Part shown: piece after piece, positions 1 to 9,075 of the stretch
How positions within the stretch are numbered: position 1 is the first letter of the stretch
Layout: each line of letters opens with the position of its first letter
From: Paracoccaceae bacterium
GTDB taxonomy: Bacteria; Pseudomonadota; Alphaproteobacteria; Rhodobacterales; Rhodobacteraceae
Reading direction: 5' to 3'
Assembly (NCBI GenBank): GCA_029243395.1
Contig: JAQWSE010000012.1
Location: 186,001-250,000, forward strand
DNA: 64,000 nt
Translations under genes and position numbers: made by a program
Notes under the pieces: model-generated
Database searches by the model: none
Told to the model about the DNA's origin: nothing
Seen by the model: the letters and a program-made list of their open reading frames with translations, nothing else

Positions 1-202
1 TGTGGTTACTGGAGTAATTGTGATTGAGGTATACTTTGGCTATTCAGGTTTGGCGACACTTATTGTGCAAGGGGTGCAAACCAGAGACTATATACTTATA
101 CAAACTTTGGGAATGATATTTTGTGCTACTTACGTGATTTTAATGATGATAGCCGATTTATCGTCGATACTATCAAATCCCCGTTTGAGGCATCCTAAAT
201 GA
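1..202 (+). CDS. Peptide/opine ABC transporter permease, DppB type (3' end only)
   Basis: This is the C-terminal part of an inner-membrane permease of the DppB/OppB family; the gene begins before the window. The visible 66 residues resemble the end of DppB proteins: a glycine-rich segment (YFGYSGLATLIVQG), the RDY-iliQ stretch and a last membrane helix. The GTG at position 2 is an internal valine codon, not a start. The stop overlaps the next start by four bases (ATGA), so it is translationally coupled to the DppC-like gene. The substrate (dipeptides, oligopeptides, opines or similar) cannot be told from this piece. Confidence 0.8.
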   Translation, partial: VVTGVIVIEVYFGYSGLATLIVQGVQTRDYILIQTLGMIFCATYVILMMIADLSSILSNPRLRHPK

Positions 203-1128
203 GTAAATTGAAAAAAAATGAAGATGAACACTACGTAGCTCCTTTTAGCGCAGAGGTAAGTTTTGATGAACTTCAGGATGCTCCGCCAAGTGGTAAATTC
301 CGGTTATCATTTACTGGGAAAATAGGTGTTGTAGTTATGGTTTTTTGGATGTTTGTTGCTCTTTTTGGCCAATTTCTGGCACCGTTTGAAGAAAATGACT
401 TACCATTCCCAGATGATTATTCAGAGTTCCAAAAACCGAGACCTGGCGCCTGGTTGGGAACAGATGTGGATGATCGAGATATATTATCAAGGGTAATGTA
501 TGGTGCAGGGAGAACAATAGGTATTTCTCTTGCTGGGGTGATTATAGCGTATGTTATTGGCGTTACATTGGGTATTGGGTCCTCTATAGCGGGGACTAGA
601 ATTGATTTAGCATTGACTCAGTTTTTTAATATTATGTTGGCTATTCCAACTATTATGTTTGGCCTAGTTGTTGTAGCAGCTTTGGGGTCCTCAATCCCAG
701 TATTGATAATCACTGCAGGTACAATTTTCTCCCCAGTAGTATTCAGGCTTTCGCGGGCTTTAGGAATGGACATAATGGTAATGGATTTTGTTGAGGCAGC
801 AAAAGTTAGGGGTGAAGGTTACCGATGGATTATTTTTAAGGAGATATGGCCAAATGCTGCTATGCCCTTGATTTCAGATTTTGGGTTGAGATTTATTTAT
901 GTAATACTATTTGTTTCCAGTCTAAGTTTTCTGGGACTTGGTGTGCAACCTCCAATGGCAGATTGGGGTTCAATGGTCCGCGAGAACCTTGGTGCACTTC
1001 AGTATGGAGAATCAGTTATTCCAATTTTAGCCCCAGCAATTGCCATAGCTTCTTTGACCGTGGGCATAAACCTGATAGTAGACGACGTTTCTGCCCACGC
1101 GGGTGGAAAACTGTCAGGAAGGCTTTAG
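199..1128 (+). CDS. Peptide/opine ABC transporter permease, DppC type
   Basis: Second membrane subunit of a DppBCDF/OppBCDF-type importer, 309 residues, usual family length. It has an N-terminal cytoplasmic stretch, a first helix near residues 48-62 (VVVMVFWMFVALFGQF), the family motif WLGTDVDDRDILSRVMYGA near 90-110, and an EAA-type loop (DFVEAAKVRGEGYRWIIFKE) that contacts the ATPase. Five to six helices follow the usual spacing. It starts inside the stop of the upstream permease and is followed directly by the ATPase gene, so the three form one operon. Substrate specificity is not visible without the binding protein, which must lie upstream of the window. Confidence 0.9.
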   Translation: MSKLKKNEDEHYVAPFSAEVSFDELQDAPPSGKFRLSFTGKIGVVVMVFWMFVALFGQFLAPFEENDLPFPDDYSEFQKPRPGAWLGTDVDDRDILSRVMYGAGRTIGISLAGVIIAYVIGVTLGIGSSIAGTRIDLALTQFFNIMLAIPTIMFGLVVVAALGSSIPVLIITAGTIFSPVVFRLSRALGMDIMVMDFVEAAKVRGEGYRWIIFKEIWPNAAMPLISDFGLRFIYVILFVSSLSFLGLGVQPPMADWGSMVRENLGALQYGESVIPILAPAIAIASLTVGINLIVDDVSAHAGGKLSGRL

Positions 1129-1132
1129 ATCT

Positions 1133-2809
1133 GTGGATAAAAAAGTAGTATTTGAAGCCAGCAATCTCTGTATCAATGCTGTGCGGGATGATGGAAGCGA
1201 ATTACCAATAGTAAAAGAAGTGAATTTTCAAGTCCGTGAAGGTGAAGTGGTGGCACTAATAGGTGAATCTGGCTCTGGAAAAACTACCATTGCACTTTCT
1301 GCCCTTGGGTATTGTAAACCAGGACTGAAGATTAGTGAGGGTAGTACTTTATTATTTGATCAGGATTTATCTGCAATGAATATTGAGGAATTACGACAGA
1401 TCCGGGGTGAGAAAGTTGCCTATCTAGCTCAAAGTGCCATTGCAACATTTAATCCGGCACTCAAAATAAATGAACAGGTCACAGAATCTGCCGTAATTCA
1501 CGGATCCAAAACACAACCCGAAGCAGATAGTTTTGCTAAAGGTCTTTATGGGGCACTAGATTTGCCAGATCCAGATAATATAGGTACGCGATATCCCCAT
1601 CAGGTATCCGGTGGGCAGCTACAACGGTTGATGGCTGCCATGGCGCTGTGCGGTGAACCATCATTATTAGTTTTGGATGAACCCACAACGGCTTTGGATG
1701 TTACAACTCAGATTGAGGTTCTTAAAGCTTTCAAGAAAGTCATCAGGGAAAGAGGTGCCGCAGCTATTTATGTTACGCATGATTTGGCAGTAGTTGCCCA
1801 GATTGCTGACAGAATCGTGGTTCTTTATAATGGAGATATTCAAGAAAAGGGTTCTGCAAATGCAGTTATTTCAAAGCCAAGACATCCCTATACAAGACGT
1901 TTAATGCAGGCTGTTCGTCCTCTGCCAGCTGCAGGGAAAAAAGATAAAGAAAATAAGCAGCCTGGCAACGTAATTGAAATAAATGGAGTGTCAGCTGGTT
2001 ATGGTGGAGATGTTACTTCTAATCCAAAGGAAGTAATTCTTAAAGACATAAATCTACAATTAGCTAGGGGTGAGGTATTAGGCATTATTGGAGAGTCAGG
2101 CTCTGGTAAGTCTACTTTGGCACGGGTTATTGCAGGACTTCTCCCTTCCTTCAAGGGAGACATTCTTTTGGATGATCAGAAGTTGCAGCCGAGGTTAGAA
2201 GATCGACCTAGATCAGAATTAAGAAAGATTCAGTTTGTTTATCAAATGGCTGATACCGCAATAAACCCAAAGCAAACGATTGGAAATATTCTTGGCAGAC
2301 CTCTGGAATTTTATCTAAATATGTATGGATCAAAAAGAAAAGATAGAGTTTTGGAATTACTAGAAATGGTAGAACTCCCTAAAGAGTTCTATACCAGATA
2401 CCCGCACGAGCTCTCAGGGGGGCAAAAACAGAGGATTAATTTAGCAAGAGCGCTGGCTGCTGAACCCGAGGTTCTTTTGTGCGATGAAGTTACCTCGGCA
2501 CTTGATAGTATAGTAGGAGCCAATGTTATTGAACTTCTTAGGGGCTTGAGAAAAAATTTAGGAGTATCTTTTGTCTTCATCAGTCATGATCTATCTACGG
2601 TCTCAGCATTTGCTGATACCATTGCTGTCATGTATAAGGGGATCATTGCAGAAACTGGAACGGTTCATCAGGTTCTTTCCCCTCCATCACATCCATACAC
2701 TGATTTACTGATTTCATCGGTTCCAGAGTTAAGAGTTGGGTGGCTTGAAGAGGCGGACAGAAATATCCAAGAAGCTAAGAATAAATTGGAACAAGGAAAC
2801 CTAACCTGA
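1133..2809 (+). CDS. Fused two-domain ABC ATPase (DppD-DppF type)
   Basis: Cytoplasmic ATPase that powers the DppB/DppC permease pair. Two complete ABC domains lie in tandem: Walker A GESGSGKTT with signature VSGGQLQRL and Walker B LLVLDEPTTALD in the first half, then GESGSGKSTL, LSGGQKQRI and VLLCDEVTSALD in the second. The oligopeptide-specific C-terminal extension (HPYT plus LPxAG or VPEL) follows each half. I prefer the GTG at 1133 (558 residues) because AGGAAGG lies about 13 bases upstream; the reading frame is open from a GTG at 1103. Fusion of the D and F subunits is common in alphaproteobacteria. The second Walker B has Val after Glu instead of Pro, a minor variation. Confidence 0.88.
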   Translation: MDKKVVFEASNLCINAVRDDGSELPIVKEVNFQVREGEVVALIGESGSGKTTIALSALGYCKPGLKISEGSTLLFDQDLSAMNIEELRQIRGEKVAYLAQSAIATFNPALKINEQVTESAVIHGSKTQPEADSFAKGLYGALDLPDPDNIGTRYPHQVSGGQLQRLMAAMALCGEPSLLVLDEPTTALDVTTQIEVLKAFKKVIRERGAAAIYVTHDLAVVAQIADRIVVLYNGDIQEKGSANAVISKPRHPYTRRLMQAVRPLPAAGKKDKENKQPGNVIEINGVSAGYGGDVTSNPKEVILKDINLQLARGEVLGIIGESGSGKSTLARVIAGLLPSFKGDILLDDQKLQPRLEDRPRSELRKIQFVYQMADTAINPKQTIGNILGRPLEFYLNMYGSKRKDRVLELLEMVELPKEFYTRYPHELSGGQKQRINLARALAAEPEVLLCDEVTSALDSIVGANVIELLRGLRKNLGVSFVFISHDLSTVSAFADTIAVMYKGIIAETGTVHQVLSPPSHPYTDLLISSVPELRVGWLEEADRNIQEAKNKLEQGNLT

Positions 2810-2923
2810 TAAACCTTATTTGCCAGGCCATGTTTTAATAAAGAGCTAGGCCTATTTATTCGTTTTGAGGTTAGCATCAAAAGCCTGAAAGAAAATATTC
2901 AATATCAGAGCATTGTCTTTTTA

Positions 2924-3817
2924 GTGACAGGGGGCTTCCTTCTTGCTTTTCAGGACGGTCTGGTCAAATTTGCTGCTGATGGAGCATCTTTCTGGCAGTT
3001 TCAAACATTGAGATCGGGTTGTAATTTTTTATTATTAATATTGGTTCCATTATTTCTGAGTATTAAACTCGCTGTTCTAAAACCTATGAACATTCCAAAG
3101 GTAGCCGTCAGGACAGTTTTCTTAATATTGTGCATGTTCTGTTTTTTTTGTGCCGCACCCGCACTTACTTTTGCTCAAATGGCAGTTGGTTTATATACAT
3201 ATCCAATCTTTGTAGTAATATTTGCTATATTCTTACTTAAGGAAAAAGCTAACTATCTAAAGATAAGTGCACTATTATTGGGTATTTCAGGAGCAGGGTT
3301 AGTCTTAAAGCCTTGGATGGTTGATTTTTCAATGATTCAGATGTTACCGGTTTTAGCAGGCTTTTTTTATGCGTGTAATTTATTTGTTTTAAAAAAATAT
3401 TGTTCGAACGAAAGTCCGCTAGCAATGACCTTTGCTGTGGCAATTGGTTTTATGATTTCGGGTTTGTTGGGAGGATACGTGGTTGATAATTTCGTTCTGC
3501 ATGAGACTTTTCGAGAAAATATGCCGTTCATAGCGATTGGGTGGCCTGATCTTACTGGTTTCGCAATATTTATTGCTATTGTTGCTTCTTTATTTAACCT
3601 TTCAGGAAATTTATGTCTTGTTAAAGCGTACCAGACTTCGGAGAGTTCATTTCTAGCGCCTTTAGATTATCTATATCTCATTTTCGCACTTTTCTGGGGC
3701 AAGGTTATGTTTAATACTTTACCAGATTCAATGGGACTTTTGGGGATCTTCTTTATTCTATTATCAGGTGTTACAGTTGTAATTCAGGCAACTAAAAAAG
3801 AAAAAAATGTATTGTGA
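2924..3817 (+). CDS. EamA/DMT-family transporter (start uncertain)
   Basis: Integral membrane protein with about ten predicted helices and the two EamA repeats typical of drug/metabolite transporters (family length about 290-300). The substrate is unknown. The first possible conventional start is GTG 2924, but it falls inside what looks like the first helix (IVFLVTGGFLLAFQDGLVKF). The frame stays open upstream to about 2813 with no ATG, GTG or TTG; CTG 2885 is the only near-start codon placed to give a complete N-terminus. The true start is therefore probably upstream and non-canonical, or the sequence has an error there. It stands alone between the ABC operon and convergent genes. Confidence 0.8.
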   Translation: MTGGFLLAFQDGLVKFAADGASFWQFQTLRSGCNFLLLILVPLFLSIKLAVLKPMNIPKVAVRTVFLILCMFCFFCAAPALTFAQMAVGLYTYPIFVVIFAIFLLKEKANYLKISALLLGISGAGLVLKPWMVDFSMIQMLPVLAGFFYACNLFVLKKYCSNESPLAMTFAVAIGFMISGLLGGYVVDNFVLHETFRENMPFIAIGWPDLTGFAIFIAIVASLFNLSGNLCLVKAYQTSESSFLAPLDYLYLIFALFWGKVMFNTLPDSMGLLGIFFILLSGVTVVIQATKKEKNVL

Positions 3818-3949
3818 GATAAGAGAATTCTTTTTGACAAAAAAAAGTGACTTCATGAGAACTAAAGGACGAATAAGATGCTATTATTTTTTTGTTTGAT
3901 TACTTAGTTAGTCCAGTCTTTAAATGGCGAATTCATTAAATAGGCCAAT

Positions 3950-5071
3950 TTATTTAAACTCGGATCGTATTCTGGTTCCATTATCATTCAGGTTAGGAAC
4001 TTTTTCAGGTGTGCCACTCGTAGTTTTAATAGGTAAGGCGGCTATTGAGACTGATGTCAACGAAAAACTAGCCAGTTCATTTCTTAGAAATTCATGGCTT
4101 GATAAATCAGCAACACTATTCAGCTGAGAATTTGCAATCCCAGCATCAGTCAGTTTTTCCTGAATTTTTTTCTGGGTCATTTTTTCGAAAATCTTGGAAA
4201 TTATTTCATCTAGTTCAAGTCTATTAGCATATCTTTGAGGATTATCACAAAATTTTGGATTATTTTTCAAACTTTTGTCGCCAAGAATATCATCACAAAA
4301 AACTGCAAATTCACGATTATTTTGTACAGATAATAAAATCTTTTTATTGTCACCACAATTAAACGAACCATACGGAGCAATAAATGTGTGCTTTAGCCCG
4401 CTCCTTTTTGGTGCTCCACCCATATAGCGATGGGCCAGGAGAGGCATGTTCATCCAATCTGCCATAACGTCAAACATTGAAATAGAAAGCTTAAGACCTT
4501 TATTATTTTTTGATCTTTGTATAAGGGCTCTCAAAATAGCTGAAAATGCTGTTAAACCTGTCGATAGGTCCGTAATAGAAATGCCAGCCTTTGAGGGGTT
4601 TTCTTCGGTGCCGGTAACAGAACACAAACCGGTTTCGGCCTGTACAAGAAAATCATAGGCCTTACGAGACTGCGCTTCTTTTGTCTCTCCATAACCATTT
4701 ATTTCACAGGATATGAGTCTAGGATTTATTAATTGAAGTTGCTCATAATCTAATCTTAGATTTTTAAGGGAGCCTGGAGTCAGGTTTGACAGGAAGATAT
4801 CCGATTTTGTCAAAATTTTTTCGAGCAGTTTTTTATCTTTGGGATCTTTTAGATTCATGGAAATCGATTCTTTTCCGCGATTTAACCAGGCAAATATAGA
4901 GCTCTTACCATTAGCTCCCTTATCATAGGATCTAGCAAAGTCACCTTCCGGTCTTTCAATCTTAATCACTCTAGCGCCTGCTGCTGCCAATAAAAGGCCA
5001 CAGTAGGGGGCGGCTACGGCTTGTTCGAGAGAAACTACTAGAATCCCTGAAAGCTCTCTGTCAAGGTGCAT
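3950..5071 (-). CDS. CaiB/BaiF (family III) CoA-transferase
   Basis: Cytosolic enzyme that moves CoA between carboxylic acids, or acts as an acyl-CoA racemase; 373 residues, typical for the family. It has the N-terminal block LEQAVAAPYCGLLLAAAGARV followed by KIERPEGDFAR, the SxNLTPGSLKNLRLDYEQL region, and the motif GYGETKE...AYDFLVQAETG containing the aspartate that forms the acyl intermediate in this family. The start at 5071 has AGGAAT about nine bases upstream. The substrate is not predictable from sequence. It lies downstream of the PhzF-like gene on the same strand with a 152-bp gap, so it may be separately transcribed. Confidence 0.85.
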   Translation of the reverse strand: MHLDRELSGILVVSLEQAVAAPYCGLLLAAAGARVIKIERPEGDFARSYDKGANGKSSIFAWLNRGKESISMNLKDPKDKKLLEKILTKSDIFLSNLTPGSLKNLRLDYEQLQLINPRLISCEINGYGETKEAQSRKAYDFLVQAETGLCSVTGTEENPSKAGISITDLSTGLTAFSAILRALIQRSKNNKGLKLSISMFDVMADWMNMPLLAHRYMGGAPKRSGLKHTFIAPYGSFNCGDNKKILLSVQNNREFAVFCDDILGDKSLKNNPKFCDNPQRYANRLELDEIISKIFEKMTQKKIQEKLTDAGIANSQLNSVADLSSHEFLRNELASFSLTSVSIAALPIKTTSGTPEKVPNLNDNGTRIRSEFK

Positions 5072-5223
5072 CTTTGAATGATTCCTGAGAATAATTACTA
5101 AAACATATGAAAAGCATTTGAGCCAAATTTGAACAGATTTTCAAGTTTAAAAGGGTTTTTTCTTTCAAAATTTCTTTCCTCAACACGTATTGTTCATCCC
5201 CGAGTATTGAAGGATGCAAATAT

Positions 5224-6141
5224 TTATAAATAGATGACCCCACTTTTACTCCAAGTTGCTACACCGGAAACCAGTTGTTTTTTGATGGTAGTATTTTCCA
5301 ATAATAGGCTTGAGAAAATCTGACTTGGTTTCCTAATTTCAAGACCTTGCTCAGCGGTTATCTCAAGAACCTTTGAGGATTGAGCTTTCAGTAAATTATG
5401 TCTAAAGATATAACCCGCAATAGCAGCATTTGTTGTTCCGGCAGCTGCAGACTCATATACTCCTACTGCCGGGCAAAAGTCTCTTACATGGATGTCTTTT
5501 CCAGGGTGTTCAGTTTCAGTGCAAAAAAGTGCTAATGTTTGTAGTTCATATTCATGGCAAAAACTAATAATGGCAGGAAAATCAGGTTTTATTTGCTTCA
5601 TATCCGATAACCTATTTAAAGGTACTACCAGGTGAACAAAATCTCCTGTAGCAGTCTCTATTGGATACTCTGGTAAAATAGTGGTAGGAGATAGTCCAAG
5701 AATTCTAAGCAGACGTTTTGTTTCAACTTGGTCATTTCTAAAAGTGGGAGGTTGCACCTCTAAACTTATGAGAGGTGGTTGTTCGTGGCTATTTTTTATT
5801 TCAACTTTTGCTGTTCCTGTCGGTAATTTGAGATTAATTAGGGTTTTCCCAGCAACATTTAGTTTGATTCTGCGTGTTTCAATGAGAGATGTCATTAAAC
5901 CTATGGTGCCATGTCCACACATACTTAGTTTTTCTTTTGTAGAGTATAAAGAAGCTGCAACTTCGTCCCCTGAAATCTTATGTATGAAGGCAGTCGCAGG
6001 GTAACCTAGCTTCTTAGCTATTTCCTGTTTAGTCTTTCCTGTATGTGGAAGATCACTAGGATGGACGATTGCTACTTCACTACCGCCATTTTCTGACTTA
6101 GAGAATGCTTGATATAGTTTAAATTTTAGAGTTTCGGGCAT
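5224..6141 (-). CDS. PhzF-family isomerase homologue with altered active site
   Basis: 305 residues with the two-lobed PhzF/diaminopimelate-epimerase-like fold suggested by its motifs. The first lobe has GYPATAF where canonical PhzF proteins have S-E-T-A-F; the catalytic glutamate is replaced by alanine. It also carries MCGHGTIG, which is closer to the cysteine motif of proline racemases than to the usual CGHAT of PhzF. In the second lobe FCPAVGVYESAAAGTTNAA replaces the family's APxxGIxEDPxTGSA. It is a distant PhzF subfamily member of unknown reaction. It is preceded by the desaturase gene on the same strand, 117 bp away. Confidence 0.75.
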   Translation of the reverse strand: MPETLKFKLYQAFSKSENGGSEVAIVHPSDLPHTGKTKQEIAKKLGYPATAFIHKISGDEVAASLYSTKEKLSMCGHGTIGLMTSLIETRRIKLNVAGKTLINLKLPTGTAKVEIKNSHEQPPLISLEVQPPTFRNDQVETKRLLRILGLSPTTILPEYPIETATGDFVHLVVPLNRLSDMKQIKPDFPAIISFCHEYELQTLALFCTETEHPGKDIHVRDFCPAVGVYESAAAGTTNAAIAGYIFRHNLLKAQSSKVLEITAEQGLEIRKPSQIFSSLLLENTTIKKQLVSGVATWSKSGVIYL

Positions 6142-6258
6142 TAATGATCGACTGAATTTGTGAAAAAGTTGCTATAAAGGCTATTAATATATAAGGTTGA
6201 TGGCCAACAAAAAGCAAAAATATAGGAGGCCAAAATAAGTTAGTTTGCTGGAAGAATT

Positions 6259-7329
6259 TTACGTGGCAAATGGTCGTAGCTTTTCTACTTCATCACGATA
6301 AGGAGTTGCACCCAAGGGAAGTTCGGGAATAATTAATGCATCCTGATAACGGAGTTGTTTGACCAAGACTGGGATCAGCCTTCGAAAGGCTGCTAAAATT
6401 GATGGTTCAGGGGGTGGCAGGTCGTGCTTTATCTTTTCATGTAGAGCGGGTAGTTTATAATATGGAACCATCGTGAACATATGATGTTCTATGTGATAAT
6501 TCATATTAAGATAAATAAATCGGCTGATTGGATTCATTAGAACAGTTCGTGTGTTTAGTCGATGATCACTAACATTTTCAGCTAATCCAAGATGCTGTAG
6601 TACCCCTGTCATCACGTGATGCCATGCCCCGTAAAGGCGAGGTAATCCAATTAACATAACTGGTAGAATTGAACTCATCCAAAAAGCACATCCAATAGTC
6701 AGGGCATAAATTAATAACCATATGCGAGCCACTAAGAATACCTTGCTATAGTCATGCTTTCGAAGATAAGTGGCTTCCTGCCTGTCAATCCGGCCACTAG
6801 CATGTAGGAACATTCGCATGACAAGATAATAAAAATCTATAAGTCCAAAGAAGTTTAGGCAAAGACGGAGCAAATCCGGTGGACGCATGGCAACAATCTC
6901 GGGATCGCGCCCCACTATGATGGTATCTGTATGATGACGGACATGACTTGCGCGCCAAACCAAAGGCGAACGTATCAACATGAAACTGGCAATATGGTAA
7001 ACAAGGCTATTCATCCAGTTAGTTTTAAAGGCGGTATTATGGCCGCATTCATGCCAGCGCGCATCTGAGGCTGAACCGTAAAGTACGCCGTAAGCTAGCC
7101 AGAATGGTGTTGACCACCATGAAGGCCACAGTGCAATTGCAACGCTAGCAAGAACAACCATTGAACCAAGCCAAATTATCGTGTCCAGAATACCCCGTCC
7201 ATCAGATTTTTCCATTAGGGCACGAATTTCTTCCGACGCAACTTTGGGTCGGTACCAGTTTACAGCATTGGATGAACTATTTAAGCCCTTCCCAGTATTT
7301 TCAGTTGTGAGTACGTAGCTTTTATTCAT
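6259..7329 (-). CDS. Membrane fatty acid desaturase family protein
   Basis: Integral membrane di-iron enzyme of 356 residues. The three histidine boxes are all present: HECGH (93-97), HVRHH (129-133) and HIEHH (279-283), with an extra HH at 237-238. Hydrophobic segments around 50-85, 105-125 and 195-235 fit a four-helix bundle. It would use O2 and a reductant to desaturate or hydroxylate a lipid or other hydrophobic substrate; MocD-like members of this family are annotated the same way, so the substrate is open. The stop of the neighbouring PhzF-like gene follows at a distance, and the 5' side borders the tRNA-Met island repeat. Confidence 0.88.
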   Translation of the reverse strand: MNKSYVLTTENTGKGLNSSSNAVNWYRPKVASEEIRALMEKSDGRGILDTIIWLGSMVVLASVAIALWPSWWSTPFWLAYGVLYGSASDARWHECGHNTAFKTNWMNSLVYHIASFMLIRSPLVWRASHVRHHTDTIIVGRDPEIVAMRPPDLLRLCLNFFGLIDFYYLVMRMFLHASGRIDRQEATYLRKHDYSKVFLVARIWLLIYALTIGCAFWMSSILPVMLIGLPRLYGAWHHVMTGVLQHLGLAENVSDHRLNTRTVLMNPISRFIYLNMNYHIEHHMFTMVPYYKLPALHEKIKHDLPPPEPSILAAFRRLIPVLVKQLRYQDALIIPELPLGATPYRDEVEKLRPFAT

Positions 7330-7690
7330 AATGAATTTTAAGTTGAATTTTCAAAAATGGTCAACAAGAATGAGTTACTATTCCTTCTCACTTTTCAATC
7401 CCATGAGAAGGTTTAAAGTGCATTGGAGAGATATACTAAAACTTGGTACTAGGCGGATAATACTACTAGCTAGCCTTCTGTTGGTAGCGAAGGAGGGACT
7501 TGAACCCCCGACACAAGGATTATGATAAAACTGCTTGTATTTTTTCTGTTTTGTAACAGTGGCTTATAAACACATAAACTAGGTGTGTTAAAAAGTGTGT
7601 AACAAAATTTCCAATGCTATGAATTCTACAACTTGTCAAGGGGGTTTTCCCAGAGACAAACATAAATAACAAACCTCTGGGAAATCCTCA
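7330..7690. other. Intergenic stretch with left end of the tRNA-Met island
   Basis: No gene is supported here. It contains the left copy of the 45-bp repeat (7482-7526) and a GTGTGT doublet at 7582-7603. An apparent reading frame across 7331-7525 owes its last residues to the tRNA copy and is not a gene. Confidence 0.7.
7482..7526 (-). repeat. Left att repeat: 3' half of tRNA-Met (45 bp)
   Basis: Perfect 45-bp copy of positions 10601-10645, which are the CCA end through the anticodon loop of the intact tRNA-Met on the minus strand. The identity stops sharply after the anticodon. This is the classical footprint of a tyrosine-recombinase element that integrated in the 3' half of a tRNA gene. 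Confidence 0.9.
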
Positions 7691-8272
7691 TTATAGAATT
7701 GAACAGGCCTCATCGAAGTTCAGTCGATGGCCTCGTGGATGTAGTTTTGATGCATCACCATAGCCAAGGTTCATCAAAAAATTAGAACGCCATGATGTGC
7801 CTTGGTAAAAAGCCTCATCTATTTTTGCTTTGTCAAAGCCACTCATCGGACCACAATCAAGACCTAGTAACCGCGCCGCCGCGATAAAAAACCCGGCCTG
7901 AAGCCAACAATTCTCAACAGCAATCTGCTCTAATTTAGCCTTTTCTTGCCTACGAAAAGCATCAGCATCCATATGTGGTGCAAGTTTCTCTATGTGGTTA
8001 TAGAATGTTGTATCATGCGCAATGATTGCCACAACAGGTGCAGATTGTATTTTTGGTTTGTTGCCTTCAGCAGCGGCCTCTATCACCTTTTGTTTTTGAG
8101 TTATATTCTTAACAAATGTGATGCGCATGGGGCACAGATTGGAAGCTGAAGGTGCTACTTTTGCTTTTTCATATAGTCGGAACAGCAGGCTATCCTGAAC
8201 AGGCTTGTCGATAAACGCGCGGTGCGTGCGGCCATCTTCAAACATCTGTCTTAATAATTGGTCACTATTCAT
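7691..8272 (-). CDS. Nitroreductase family, RutE/malonic-semialdehyde-reductase-like
   Basis: FMN-dependent NAD(P)H oxidoreductase, 193 residues, near the length of RutE/YdfN-type members (about 196). Visible family blocks are APSASNLCPMR (FMN/phosphate region), LDCGPMSGFD, NLGYGD and the C-terminal PRGHRLNFDEA. Likely substrates are quinones, enals or malonic semialdehyde; sequence alone cannot separate them. I use ATG 8272, which has GGAGAGGG nine bases upstream, rather than an in-frame start at 8299. It is the last gene of the doxX-pirin-nitroreductase operon inside the tRNA-Met island. Confidence 0.85.
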   Translation of the reverse strand: MNSDQLLRQMFEDGRTHRAFIDKPVQDSLLFRLYEKAKVAPSASNLCPMRITFVKNITQKQKVIEAAAEGNKPKIQSAPVVAIIAHDTTFYNHIEKLAPHMDADAFRRQEKAKLEQIAVENCWLQAGFFIAAARLLGLDCGPMSGFDKAKIDEAFYQGTSWRSNFLMNLGYGDASKLHPRGHRLNFDEACSIL

Positions 8273-8302
8273 GATTTGAAACCCTCTCCAATAAAACAAT
8301 TG

Positions 8303-9007
8303 TCATCTAGCATCATTCATTCCCGGCACTTCAATTATAAGCAATTCAGCATCAGTCTTTGCGTTCAAAATAACTGTCTTCTCATCGCTAACTGCAATAC
8401 CGTCGCCTTTTTGGGCATGAATTTTATTCACCAAGACCTCACCCTCTGAAACCAGCAGATATGCTTTCCCCGTTATTTGGTGAGTAAGCTCGCTTCCCTT
8501 GCTTAGACGACCAGCAAAAATACGAGCATCTTGATTGATTTGCAAAGGCGCATTGCCATCGCCTGACACAAGAAGTGGCAGAGCATTTGTCACAGGTGTC
8601 GTTGGAAACTCAGCTGCATCCCATTTTGGCACCAAACCCTTTTGTGCAGGCTTTATCCAAATTTGGTAAATATTTGTTTCTTCATCTTCGAGGTTAAATT
8701 CTGAGTGGAAGATACCTGTGCCAGCACTCATAACTTGAACATTACCGGCAGTGGTGCGGCCTTTGTTCCCTTTATTATCCTGATGGGTAATTGCGCCTTT
8801 GCGGACATAAGTAATAATTTCCATATCGCGATGAGGGTGGGTGTCAAAACCAGTATGGGGGGCAATACGGTCATCATTAATGACTAACAACTCCCCGTGG
8901 CTCAGCTTTTTTGGGTCATGATAGCCAGCAAAACTAAAATGGTGTTTTGCATTAAGCCAACCATGATTTGCACCACCAAGATTTTCGAATTTATGATGCT
9001 GAAGCAT
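8303..9007 (-). CDS. Pirin-family bicupin protein
   Basis: Cytosolic metal-binding cupin of 234 residues. The N-terminal cupin has the pirin signature: GYHDPKKLSHGELLVINDD, then HTGFDTHPHRDMEIITYV with the metal-binding histidines, and MSAGTGIFHSEFN with a further histidine and glutamate. The second cupin is reduced, as in YhhW-like pirins, several of which act as quercetin 2,3-dioxygenases. The start is ATG 9007 with AAGGAGA eight bases upstream; the frame is open further to 9055. It sits between nitroreductase and doxX, and the trio is a common redox or electrophile-stress grouping. Confidence 0.88.
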   Translation of the reverse strand: MLQHHKFENLGGANHGWLNAKHHFSFAGYHDPKKLSHGELLVINDDRIAPHTGFDTHPHRDMEIITYVRKGAITHQDNKGNKGRTTAGNVQVMSAGTGIFHSEFNLEDEETNIYQIWIKPAQKGLVPKWDAAEFPTTPVTNALPLLVSGDGNAPLQINQDARIFAGRLSKGSELTHQITGKAYLLVSEGEVLVNKIHAQKGDGIAVSDEKTVILNAKTDAELLIIEVPGMNDAR

Positions 9008-9075
9008 TTTATTTCTCCTTTTGTTAAAAAATTGGGGGGCAGCCTTGTCATCCATCCCCGCCTATACGCGAGGGA

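Noticed and set aside
2813-2860. Terminator after the peptide ABC operon
   Set aside because: Only a short AGGCC/GGCCT match with a long loop and no T run; too weak to call.
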